Shown here: positions 31,982 through 41,058 of the stretch, piece by piece
Layout of the letters: the number at the start of each line of letters is the position of its first letter
Position numbering within the stretch: the stretch's first letter is position 1
Assembly (NCBI GenBank): GCA_956465555.1
Contig: OY101123.1
Span: 1,550,001 to 1,614,000 of the forward strand
Reading direction: 5' to 3'
Length of the DNA: 64,000 nucleotides
From: Nitzschia sp. pyKryTriq1
Taxonomy: Eukaryota > Bacillariophyta > Bacillariophyceae > Bacillariales > Bacillariaceae
Translations under genes and position numbers: made by a program
Notes under the pieces: generated by a model
Database searches by the model: none
Told to the model about the DNA's origin: nothing
The model's input: only the letters and a program-made list of their open reading frames with translations

Positions 31982-32716
31982 ACTACTCTACTAGTAGTAG
32001 CTCTCTACTCTACTAGTAGAGTAGAGTAGAGAGATTAGAGTAGAGTAGACAGTCTCTCTCTACTAGCTAGCTAGCTAGCTAGCTAGCTAGAGAGCGAGAG
32101 TAGAGTAGAGTAGAGTAGAGACACGACACGACACGCAGCAGGTAACAGGTACAAGGTATGTATGTACTAAAATCCGCCTACTACCGGTATCCAATACGTA
32201 CGAAGAAGTCTTTCCACAGTCTAGCTAGAGATAGAAGAATAATCGAACTACTACTACTAGTAGAGAGTGTGTGTGTCCCTAAAGAGGGTGCCTACGAGCA
32301 CTTGTAACCTTCGGGAGTCTATCACAAGCTTCTCTCTTTCTCTAATTGTGCCCGAACTCTTAGTAGGAGCGAGCACCAGAGATACTTGTCATAGCTATCA
32401 TAGGAGGAAGAACAGTCAATTGCTCCTTCTCTGGCTGGTGGCTCTACTACAATAGAATCGAATCTCTCAACTCCCCGCTCTCCTCTACAAAATCTCGCTT
32501 GTACTCTCTAGAGAACTGAATTGGACGCATCATGTATACGAATTAGTACGTGTAGTGTGGTACAACAAATGCTAAAATATTGGGACATGTTGTCCATACT
32601 TCGTAGACAGGACAAATTTTAAATTCCAAGCAATGCAGCGGATTTCTTTCCGCGCCCATCTCGATGAAGGCTACCGGTATAGTACTATTACAAGTGATGA
32701 TGCATCACCCTGAATT
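31982..32716. other. Low-complexity intergenic DNA with CTAG repeats and palindromes
   Basis: A run of CTACT/AGTAG words and TAGAG repeats spans about 31982-32120. It includes a 24-bp perfect palindrome at 32003-32026 and seven CTAG units at 32063-32090. The rest up to 32716 has scattered CTACTAGTAG words and no supported gene. Confidence 0.7.
32063..32090. repeat. (CTAG)7 microsatellite
   Basis: Seven perfect tetranucleotide units, self-complementary, so the run can fold on itself. It is embedded in TAGAG/CTCTA-rich DNA. Confidence 0.95.
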
Positions 32717-34619
32717 TTACATGCCCAATTCCTCATCAATGGTCAAAGGATCGATCAATGTTGTCACAACTCGAGATCCATCCGGACGAAGTTCGTCCAT
32801 CACCGTCTTGCGTCCTTGGGGGCAGTATTCAGTGCGAACTTTCACAATTGGAGCCCCAGCTTTCTTTTCTTTTCCTTTCGACTTGCTTTCGGCAGGGGCA
32901 GGATACTCATCCACAATCTTCATCGTCTTGCCGAATGTTGTCTTCTCCTTTCGGACACCACCCTTTCCGAGAATGACGCTTTGGGCGAGCTGCTCAACAA
33001 GGAATGTACATGCTGAGGAACCACCGGTCTGGCTGCTTTGGTCTCCTAGAGATTCTGACGACGCATTGGACTTTACACTTTTTCTTGCACTTTCGTTACT
33101 CCTCGAAGTGGCAGTCTTCACGCTACCACTTTTGACGCTGCCACCGCTCTTGACACTAACGCTCTTCACGCTGCCACTTTTGACGCTGCCACTCTTGACA
33201 CTAGCGCTCTTGACGCTTTCGCTGTTCATGCTGGCGACTTCTTCAGATACCCTTTCTTTGATGGCTTTGTCTTGGGGCGTCGTTCTGTTCTCAGATTGGC
33301 GCGCTCGAACATGACGCAAATATGCTTCAGCAAGTGGTGTTTGGACACCGTCTTCCTTTTCATTCGAGGCCACAGGCTTGACATAAGACCTGGAGTCCAC
33401 GATGAACTGGGACTGGGGGGCAGTGGGTATGGAGGACTTAAAACTATTTGTGGGAATATCTCCACCTGTGGTTTTTGTATTCGACTTCAAGCTTTCAATA
33501 GTGCTCTCTGTGGCGCTCTCTGTGGCGTCACTGGATGTTTGTAAAGTATCAACCTTCTTCAATGTATCATCAGGACTCGTAGTATTTTCAAATCTCTTGA
33601 ATATGTTTCTCTGAGTGCGGTAATATGTTCGAACTCGAGGATCCACCATTGGTTCATCTGCGTGTGGAACCGATCGTGAATCAACCTTTGGGGAGGGTGC
33701 ACCTGTCTTCAGTTGGTTCATCGGCCAAAGGTTCTTTCCTTCCAACCTTCTAGCATGTTCTCGAACGCTAAGTTTAGGGCCCAGTGACAACCACGACTTT
33801 TTGCTGTGGTTACTACCAAACAAAGAGACACTCTCGTTGTCGTCAGATCGACGCTTCTTGGATCCTGTCTTCTTCTTTTCGGATTTTGGATCCTCAACAT
33901 CCTCACTTTCTTCCTCTGCTTCCTCACTTTCATCGGTATCAAGTTCCCCAGCGACAGCATACCAGCAACGAAATACTGGATTGCGGGGTGGCGACGAGTT
34001 GCAGGTAGCAATCACCATACCAAAAAGAAGGATGCCATTAACAATGGAGAGGATTCCATCACTCCCAAGGAGGCACTGCGAGTCTTCCCCCTGGTACTGA
34101 TCACATAGATTTGTCATCATGATAAGAAATACTCCTCCTTGACACAAGAAAGCCGCAATATACGACCACGTCATAACCGCCCACAAGCAAGATTTCCCAT
34201 GCTTGTTGAAACATTGAACAAGCAAGCAAACAAAAGTCGCCAACGTGATGAAAGTTCCCAAGAGAGCGGCAAAGATACGTGCAAGCTCAAAACCCATGTC
34301 TTTGGTTTCCTTTGAGAGGTACTCGGAATACTTAACACACCCAAGAAATGCGCCAGTTTCGTCATCGTATACGGAATTCGAGAAGAAGCCGAAACCCTTC
34401 AAATTTGTTCGACTCTCATCAATTGGTCCTACGACAATCATGTTGCATCCCATCAGTACATCCCATGACATCGGCAATACTGCAAGAGACACTATCAGAA
34501 TGTACCAGCTTTATAACAAAGTCGCAACGTTAGAGATGATTTTTCTTTGGAATGAGAAAGAAACAAGAATCGACTCACAGCAGAAAACGCCTAGCGGCAA
34601 GAGATTGGCAGCAAAACAT
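32717..34619 (-). CDS. Four-TM membrane protein with long Ser/Lys-rich tail, two exons
   Basis: Exons 34619-34579 and 34508-32717 give 610 residues. Splicing (GTGAGT...AAAG) completes the first membrane helix (FLLWYILIVSLAVLPMSW, about 12-29). The large loop has GFFSNSVYDDETGAFLGCVKYS. Three more helices follow (LARIFAALLGTFITLATFVCLL, SYIAAFLCQGGVFLIMM and LSIVNGILLFGMVIAT), giving a claudin/tetraspanin-like topology seen in many diatom proteins of unknown role. The cytosolic tail of over 400 residues is acidic, then Lys-rich, then carries tandem SGSVKSGSVK-type repeats at about 440-480. The C-terminus (YCPQGRKTVMDELRPDGSRV) looks conserved. Family and role unknown. Confidence 0.78.
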
Positions 34620-35423
34620 CGTCAAGTGGAGGGCACGGCGGTTATTTTCCAATAGGTTAAGAGTTTTTTTGTTGTTTGTTTCAATTTTTCGCTTCCTTCT
34701 ATTGTCTGTATCATGCATGCAAAGAAGCAACAACCACAGCTCACAGCTCTCAAACTTGCACAGATCGACTTCGACTACTTTTCCTCCCAAATTGTGATCA
34801 GATCGCCGAAGATGGAGCGTCCCGCTCGTTTTCCTCGTTAGTATACGAAATGTTGTCCTCAAACTTGCATATAAATGAATGTGCGCGCGCGCTACGATGC
34901 TACATATTTACATGTGAGTCGTCATCGGCTGTCTATCAGACAGACGGCGTGTTACCAGCTCTCTAGCGCTAGAGCTAACAGCTACGGGTACGTACGGTAG
35001 GTATGTACTGTACCACACGCGGGGGATCGCTAGGGACTGGCGCGCCGGACCATGAGTTGTCTGTCTGTCTGTCCATGCGTACCGGCTGGGATTTGAGGGA
35101 AGACAATCTCTACTAGGCTCGCTCCAAGCTAGACTATGCAATGGTAAAGTTTCAGCACATGGTACCAGTACAGTACAATACTGTACCAGGCACATGCACT
35201 ACTAGCTACTAGTGGTACGAATATCTATAAACTTAAGCTTCCTGTAGTAGTAGACAGTAGTCTAAAATGAATCCACCATCAACTGTACTGTCTATATGAG
35301 TGATCGGTACTGACTTTACGAACAGGAAACATGTTCGTTCCCTTCCGATGATTGCTGGGATGACACTCCGTAGATAATTTAGTGGCACAAATAGCCTCAC
35401 TACTATGCCGCGCTAGTACTCCT
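34620..35423. other. Intergenic region between two minus-strand genes
   Basis: About 800 bp. A GCGCGCGC run lies near 34884, a TCTGTCTGTCTGTCC run near 35058-35072, and GTAC-rich words at about 34985-35010 and 35160-35190. No supported gene. Confidence 0.5.
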
Positions 35424-37181
35424 TCATTGGAAGACATCATCGTTGAGGAGCTTATCAAAGTCGTCCAGATCCTGCTTATTCCGATCGACTTTTAGCTCAG
35501 TCGCTGATGTTGTCTTTGTATCGAAAATGACATCATTGGAGCTGAGCTGCTTTCGCCCCGTTGCAAATCCGGCCGCGGCCTTTAGTTTCCTCGCAATACT
35601 TCCCGTATTGGCTGAAAGTCGTGCCCGCCACTTCCTTCGTGCAGAGTTGCGCTGCTCTATCTTTTGATTCTGAGCTCCGATCCAGGCATTTCGAGCAACC
35701 GGAATGACATTAAAGAGAACGGCATACGCCAAGAGGAGGGGATACAAGCTCTGCGTGAGACCCAAGAAAGAGGGAAGCTTCACTCCATATAGCGCATACT
35801 GCTTCAAAATGTTGCCCAGATAGAGGGCACCACCCAGATTGAGAACACCTAGCCCTCCAGCAAAAAATTTGTATGTGTTGGGTGCCAAACTAAATCTGTA
35901 TTGTCTTTCTTGCAAAACAGAAGGATCAGCATCCAATAGTGCTTCCTCTTCCGCGGGGGTCATGGGCGGCAAGGCATCTTCGAGAATCTTAATGAGATCG
36001 CCCTTTTCCAAAGCCCCACGAGTTTGGATTCCATTCAAGTACAGTAGCTTCTGAATCTCTTTCGCAGATGCATTGGCAGGTAAGCCTGCGCGTTGCAATA
36101 CCATGGATGTCTCGGAAACTTTTGAAACGATCTTTTGGCTGGTGGCGGAGACTTGTAACTCGGGAAACACATAAACAATATCTCCCTCTTCAGTTACTTG
36201 GGGCTCTCCATCCAGTTGTGCTACAATAGGCAAGACGAAGGATTCGTCCACGTAGGCCTTGTCGCTGTCCTCTGGATCGGGGGCATCGCAAAAGGGTGCC
36301 AGCTGCTCAGCCGTCACGGCCCCATTGTTTTGTCGAATCATTTCAGCAGCCAAACTCAATCGTCGCTCTTCCAACCCTTGATTCGGATTACCGTCTCCGA
36401 AGATATAGCTGAAGACAGACTCGAAAAAGCCCATTTCACTAGGATCTCTTCGCTCTTGTCCGTTTCCATAGTATCCATAATATCCGTACGGTCGATAATA
36501 AAAGAAATCAAAGGGACTGGGTCCCCACATCATGTTCAGTCCACCCCCAAAACCACCACCACCACGCCGATCGTCCCGGCGTCGATCATCATCACTGCTA
36601 CTACTGGAATTGATAAACAGCAAAGTACTAAAAATCAATACAACTGATGCCAAGAGCGCCACGCCAAAGCTGACCCGAATGCCCCAAAAGACCGAAGGCC
36701 AGACCTTTTCAAACGTTTGAAGGCTTTGGTACTTGGCAGAGTTGCTGGACAAGACGCCCTTCAAATTGGACGGAAATTCATACAGCAGTTCTCCGTCGGG
36801 AGAAACGGAAATGTCACCTTTCGAAATACTCGCAAGCGCTGTTAGATCTTTGCGGGCTTGCGAGAGACTCACACCCGCGCGTGTGGCCACATCGGAGGCG
36901 ATGACCTTGTCGCTTGGTATCTCGACTACGGCATCAATTACAGCTTTCGACGGGAGCTTCTCCATGATCTGTTCGTAAGCAGACGACATGTGAAGCGGTG
37001 CGGAAGGCCTTTGAGGGGGCACCGCGGCGACGACGCGAATCCGCTGGCCAGTTCTAACATCAGAGAATCGCGGAAGATGCGGTACTACTCTGGGAGCCAC
37101 CGGACTTTGAAAGGCAACAATGCCATTGCTGCTTGCACTGAGAGCTATTAATAAACAGGTGAGGAGGTAGTCAATCTTCAT
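35424..37181 (-). CDS. Plastid-targeted membrane protein, At5g03900-like
   Basis: 585 residues from the first ATG (37181). A signal peptide (YLLTCLLIALSASSNG) and the motif IVAF-QSP form a bipartite plastid presequence. The mature part has a helical winged-helix-like segment (SDVATRAGVSLSQARKDLTALA), a membrane helix (about 172-192), a Gly/Arg/Tyr-rich stretch, then ESVFSYIFGDGNPNQGLEE, a second small helical domain (DESFVLPIVAQLDGEPQV), and two C-terminal membrane helices (LGVLNLGGALYLGNIL, LYPLLLAYAVLFNVIPV). The FGDGNPN and GxxYVFPEL stretches are, from memory, those of the plant plastid protein At5g03900, annotated as linked to Fe-S biogenesis but poorly studied. Function stays open. Confidence 0.78.
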   Translation of the reverse strand: MKIDYLLTCLLIALSASSNGIVAFQSPVAPRVVPHLPRFSDVRTGQRIRVVAAVPPQRPSAPLHMSSAYEQIMEKLPSKAVIDAVVEIPSDKVIASDVATRAGVSLSQARKDLTALASISKGDISVSPDGELLYEFPSNLKGVLSSNSAKYQSLQTFEKVWPSVFWGIRVSFGVALLASVVLIFSTLLFINSSSSSDDDRRRDDRRGGGGFGGGLNMMWGPSPFDFFYYRPYGYYGYYGNGQERRDPSEMGFFESVFSYIFGDGNPNQGLEERRLSLAAEMIRQNNGAVTAEQLAPFCDAPDPEDSDKAYVDESFVLPIVAQLDGEPQVTEEGDIVYVFPELQVSATSQKIVSKVSETSMVLQRAGLPANASAKEIQKLLYLNGIQTRGALEKGDLIKILEDALPPMTPAEEEALLDADPSVLQERQYRFSLAPNTYKFFAGGLGVLNLGGALYLGNILKQYALYGVKLPSFLGLTQSLYPLLLAYAVLFNVIPVARNAWIGAQNQKIEQRNSARRKWRARLSANTGSIARKLKAAAGFATGRKQLSSNDVIFDTKTTSATELKVDRNKQDLDDFDKLLNDDVFQ

Positions 37182-38463
37182 TATCGATATGGACGTCTGT
37201 GCAGGTGAGAGGTACAACAACGCGCTTTATGCCGACAAGGAAAGCGTCTCATCGTCATCAGATCGTGGCTCGTGGTGGAGAGCGAACGGAAATCTTTTCA
37301 TTCTTTTTCTCGCGCGGGGATGAAGCATCGCGTCAATTTAATCGTTGCTTGAGTCGTCCCGATCGAGACCAAACATGCCACGTGGCAAAAATCTAGGTAC
37401 CCATCTCCAGCTGTCTACTTCGTACAGTCAGTATTATTTGTACTCGTACTTTACCGGTAGAGAGAGCTAGTACTCGTACTACCTACTCTAAACCTTCGAG
37501 GCCCCCGTGCAGAGTAGTAGACTCAATATGTACACTGTTTTGCAACTGAAGTGTACCGGTAGTAACTGCTGCTGGTCGTGTTCTTGTACTACTGTAGTAC
37601 TCATTCATCTCTATTTGAAGAATAGTTCTTCTGCTACTGTACTAGATAGTAAGGGTCAGCTAGCTTCTTGGGCAATTTTCGACCCACCATGCGCTGCTTC
37701 TTCCTTGGCGATAAGTGGCAGCACCACCACGGCCGCTTCCTGCCCAAGCAGGATAGGCAGAGAATGAATGAATAATCATGGACGAACCCAACGAATAATG
37801 ATGGAAGACAAAGACTTTCACTCTCCACTACTAGTACGTACATGCTGTGCGTAAATAATGATGATCGTACATTGCAACTTGTGTTGTGGCTCGATACTTC
37901 CTGTGCAGTTTCAACTACTACTACTCGTACTGTTCACTGCAAATAAGCTACGCACGTATAGTACTGCTGGTACCGGTACAGTAGGTTCCGAACATGCCTG
38001 CTGGTCGGTCCCGGTAGTACCAGTACTTGGACCGCCCGGTAGTGGGTATTAGCGCGGTTGTGGAATGCCTCGACAGCGAAGGGCATATTTATTTCGAAGA
38101 AGTCAGAGTAGCACTCAGAAAAACTACATAAATAACAGACATACATACAACATACAACATACATCATACACACACAGTGAGGCTAGGCGACGTAAGAATA
38201 CTACTGCATCGCCAATATTATTATTTATAATCACCATCTTCGCCTCTCTCTCCATGCGCTTGAAGCTTGAATACTTTACAAGTACCTGTACGCGTACTTC
38301 CGTACTAAAATGATAGAGAACAAGCATTTCGAATTTCGGCTTTTTCGCTCGGCAGCAGTACCCGTTTCCTGCTGTTGACGAGATCGTCAGACATTGAAAC
38401 TGTTCCCTGTTGGTAGTCTTCAATGCAATAATATCATCTCCAACTACCAACTATCAACGCACA
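37182..38463. other. Divergent promoter region upstream of the selenoprotein-like gene
   Basis: About 1.3 kb without a supported gene. TACCGGTA words occur near 37453, 37553, 37970 and 38015. CATACA/ACATAC repeats lie at about 38138-38175. Small frames on both strands here are not convincing. Confidence 0.5.
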
Positions 38464-38902
38464 ATGTGTACGAGTACTATTGAAGATTCTTCATTGGCAA
38501 CGCAGACTAGCAAGAACAATGCGGCGACGCCAAAATTCACAGTAACCTATGTACGTTCAATGCCTTTTCCGGTTTCCTTGGCCGTTTATTTTCCAACACC
38601 TGACTGACCTTTTATTATATTCCCCTATTTTTCCGTAGTGCCATAACTGAGATGGAGGGCAGGGAGAGATGGCAGCGGTCGTGCAGTGCATCCGCGAAGT
38701 CTTTCCAGGAAGTTCTATCAAAACGGTTCGTATTCACAGCTTCAGAGCGCGTGTCACCATCGATACGGACGCGTTTGGTAAAGAACAATCGGTGTGGTCG
38801 GGGAAGCAAAGCAATCTTTATTCAACTTTTCCCAAGCGGCGGAGAAAAACAATCGATATGATTAAATCCAGTTTGGCGGACCTTCGAGAAACTCTCCGGT
38901 AG
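38464..38902 (+). CDS. Probable selenoprotein of the SelW/Rdx family (in-frame TGA read as Sec), two exons
   Basis: Exons 38464-38550 and 38639-38902, joined at a GTACGT donor and TTTCCGTAG acceptor, give 116 residues if the TGA at 38648-38650 is read as selenocysteine. The product has the Rdx layout: strand KFTVTY, then C-H-N-U (30-33), a helix (MAAVVQCIREVFPG), strands (IKTVRIHSFRARVTID), a VWSGKQ loop and a C-terminal helix (TIDMIKSSLADLRETL). C-x-x-U right after the first strand is the redox motif of SelW, SelT and SelH. Read as a stop, the first exon gives a meaningless 32-residue peptide, while the conserved-looking 84 codons beyond would be untranslated. The TGA lies in the last exon. 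Likely a thiol redox protein of the cytosol. A SECIS element must exist downstream; only a weak candidate is seen. Confidence 0.72.
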
Positions 38903-39870
38903 AACCAAGCGAGAATGCCGGGGGTTGCAGCAGCCCAGACAGAGTGTTTCTTCTTTCTAAATCGAGAATGAAAGCCAGACGTATCTTCGTGAGTTGTGCT
39001 CTGTGATTGATATTCGACGCGAAGAAAGAAATTGTCTATCCGGGCTTCTACTTGACTGTACTATGTTCAAAATGAGGCCAATATTGCTACTTGTTGGCCC
39101 GAGGTTTGCAATGATGTGGTATGCATAGTAAGATTTAGGAAGTAGACCATAATACGGTTATGCCAGAGTGTATATTTCGCCGGTTGGATCAACAAGTAGT
39201 ACGTAGACTAGTCAATGGACAGCCCGCGGCCAACACGGTGTCATCTTAGAAGTACTTGACGAGGTAGTACACGACCTCCTTCTTCTTCTTCCTCCTCCTC
39301 CCCTCCGGCCGGTTGACTATCAGGGCTAGTACTACTACATCTCTACAAACATCTGTGTAGTACGTAGCTCCTCTATTAACGGTAGAGATGGTAGAGATCT
39401 CGACACGAAGTACGAGTAGTTCACTGTTTCGCAGAAGATTTCCGATCTGTTTGAAGGAATGAAAGAATGAATCATTCGACTTGAACCAAACGGTTGACGG
39501 ATGGACAATTACGTCATCTTCCATCTTCCTCCCGCGCGTCTGCGCGTGCGCGCATCAAGCATCGTGAATCGCGCGATTTGCGCGATGGCACGTTCGCAGA
39601 GGGCATAGGACGCCGTTATGAGTACCAGGTACCTGGTACGTATGTCGTACTCGTACTGTACCGGTACGAGTGTAGCGCTCACCAACTTCGAGCAAATAGC
39701 CTTGTCATTCGTTCTCGCGTCATCGTCATCAGTTATCATCCATCATCCCATCATGCTCTCACCCTCCAAGAAAACGTCGGGCCGATGCTCGTTGCATGCT
39801 CGTCAACCTTTGTTCTGCTTCTCAGAATTCATCAAGAAGGACGACGAGTGCTCTTTTCCGACGCCTTGGG
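38903..39870. other. 3' region of the selenoprotein-like gene and promoter of the hydrolase gene
   Basis: It should contain the SECIS element if the Sec reading is right. A TACCGGTA/GGTACC cluster lies at about 39623-39666. Frames on the minus strand (39246-39524) cover low-complexity AGTAC words and are not convincing. Confidence 0.5.
39068..39108 (+). promoter_or_regulatory. Weak SECIS-like hairpin candidate
   Basis: ATGA (39072-39075) is followed by GGCCAA, a 12-base loop, then TTGGCC and CGAG (39100-39103), with CAAA/TTTG outside. The ATGA/GA pair fits the SECIS quartet, but the inner helix is only 6 bp and the loop lacks the usual AA, so it is not a canonical element. It lies about 170 bp after the stop codon. 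Confidence 0.15.
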
Positions 39871-41013
39871 ATGATAAAGCCTCTTGTTTCGCTTTGCATC
39901 ATATTCGCAGTCATGAGTATCGTTGCTTCCTCGGCGGTGGCATTTGTTCCTCTCGTAAGTCGGCTGAGTCGGTCGTCGTCCGCCAGTACTAGTACTGGTA
40001 TCTTGAGACAAGTATCGATCGTCAATGGCGGCGGGAAAAGCTACTCTGACATGACCATCGCAGACACCCCGCTGGGTACCAAGAAGGGGTCTGAGCTCCT
40101 GGACGGACTAGATGTGTATTGTGTTCCTTCGAAGAGCGACAAACATCCTCTTTCGGTGTATGGCATCGAAAGCTCGCAGCCCAAGGAGGACGACAATGTT
40201 TTATTGATGCTACATGGAAGAACCTGGTCGTCCGTTCCCGTGTATCATTTGCACGGTGGACCAAAGGCTGCTAAGAACGGTCTTGAAAGTCACAGTTTGA
40301 TGGAAGAGTTTCTTTCGAAAAAAATCCAAGTCTATGCCATGGACTTTCGAGGTTTCGGAGGGACACCTAGAGACGCGACGAACGGCGTTGAACCTAACCG
40401 TTGTGTTGAAGATGTTGAGTCTGTACTTTCATGGATCCGAGAGAGACATGGTCCCAAAACAGACCTTTCGCTACTTGGTTGGTCCCAGGGAGCTTTGGTT
40501 GCGCAGCTGGCTGCTCAACGACGTAAACCTGTTTTCTCGAAACTGGTCCTGTACGGATCAATTTATGATCCGATGGTTCGATATCCTAGGGAGCCTCTCT
40601 ATGTGAAGCAGAAAGATACTGCTCCCGACATAGAGAACACGTATGATGGGGCAGTGGAGGATTTCACAATTGAGGGGACGATTCCGCCTGAGCCTGCTGA
40701 TAACTTCGCCGAAGCTGCTCTTCTCGCTGATCCGATCAAAGCTCGATGGACGCATTTGCACGAATTCAACAATTGTGACCCAGCTCGAGTCCATCTACCT
40801 ACACTTGTTGTGGCTGGTGACCAAGACCCATACTCGCCGATACACGTGCAACAAGAACTCTTCGTGAACCTTGGTCGTGGCTCCGATAAGACATGGAGTA
40901 TTCTTGCGAATGCCGACCATGCGGTGCACTTGCTAGAAGGACGAAAAAGATTCGCGACCGTCGTGGCTAGTTTTCTTCGCAACAGTAAAATGCGGGAAGA
41001 ACGACCTAATTGA
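39871..41013 (+). CDS. Plastid-targeted alpha/beta hydrolase
   Basis: 380 residues from the ATG at 39871, chosen because MIKPLVSLCIIFAVMSIVAS plus the motif AVAF-VPL makes an ideal signal peptide and plastid cleavage site; the frame also has an ATG at 39796 that would bury this. The hydrolase fold shows the oxyanion stretch (LLMLHGRTWSSVP), the DFRGFGGTPRD strand, the nucleophile elbow G-W-S-Q-G with Ser near 205, the acid in GDQDPYSP (about 317) and the His in NADHAVHLL (about 350). It probably cleaves an ester or lipid; the substrate is unknown. It resembles serine aminopeptidase/monoacylglycerol-lipase-type hydrolases. Tail to tail with the CRTISO-like gene, 45 bp apart. Confidence 0.87.
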   Translation: MIKPLVSLCIIFAVMSIVASSAVAFVPLVSRLSRSSSASTSTGILRQVSIVNGGGKSYSDMTIADTPLGTKKGSELLDGLDVYCVPSKSDKHPLSVYGIESSQPKEDDNVLLMLHGRTWSSVPVYHLHGGPKAAKNGLESHSLMEEFLSKKIQVYAMDFRGFGGTPRDATNGVEPNRCVEDVESVLSWIRERHGPKTDLSLLGWSQGALVAQLAAQRRKPVFSKLVLYGSIYDPMVRYPREPLYVKQKDTAPDIENTYDGAVEDFTIEGTIPPEPADNFAEAALLADPIKARWTHLHEFNNCDPARVHLPTLVVAGDQDPYSPIHVQQELFVNLGRGSDKTWSILANADHAVHLLEGRKRFATVVASFLRNSKMREERPN

Positions 41014-41058
41014 TTTTTAAAACCCTTTTCACTCTGTTGCCTCTCTCTACTTTTACTA

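Noticed and set aside
32664-33314. 216-residue plus-strand ORF full of TLPLLTL repeats
   Set aside because: It is the antisense of the Ser/Lys repeat region of the four-TM protein gene and starts inside that gene.
38968-39012. SECIS from the first ATGA after the SelW-like gene
   Set aside because: The best stem is only about 4 bp and asymmetric, and no AA lies at the expected loop position.
39246-39524. 92-residue minus-strand ORF
   Set aside because: Made mainly of GTACTAC/AGTAC low-complexity words and an AAG run; no protein-like character despite an ATG.
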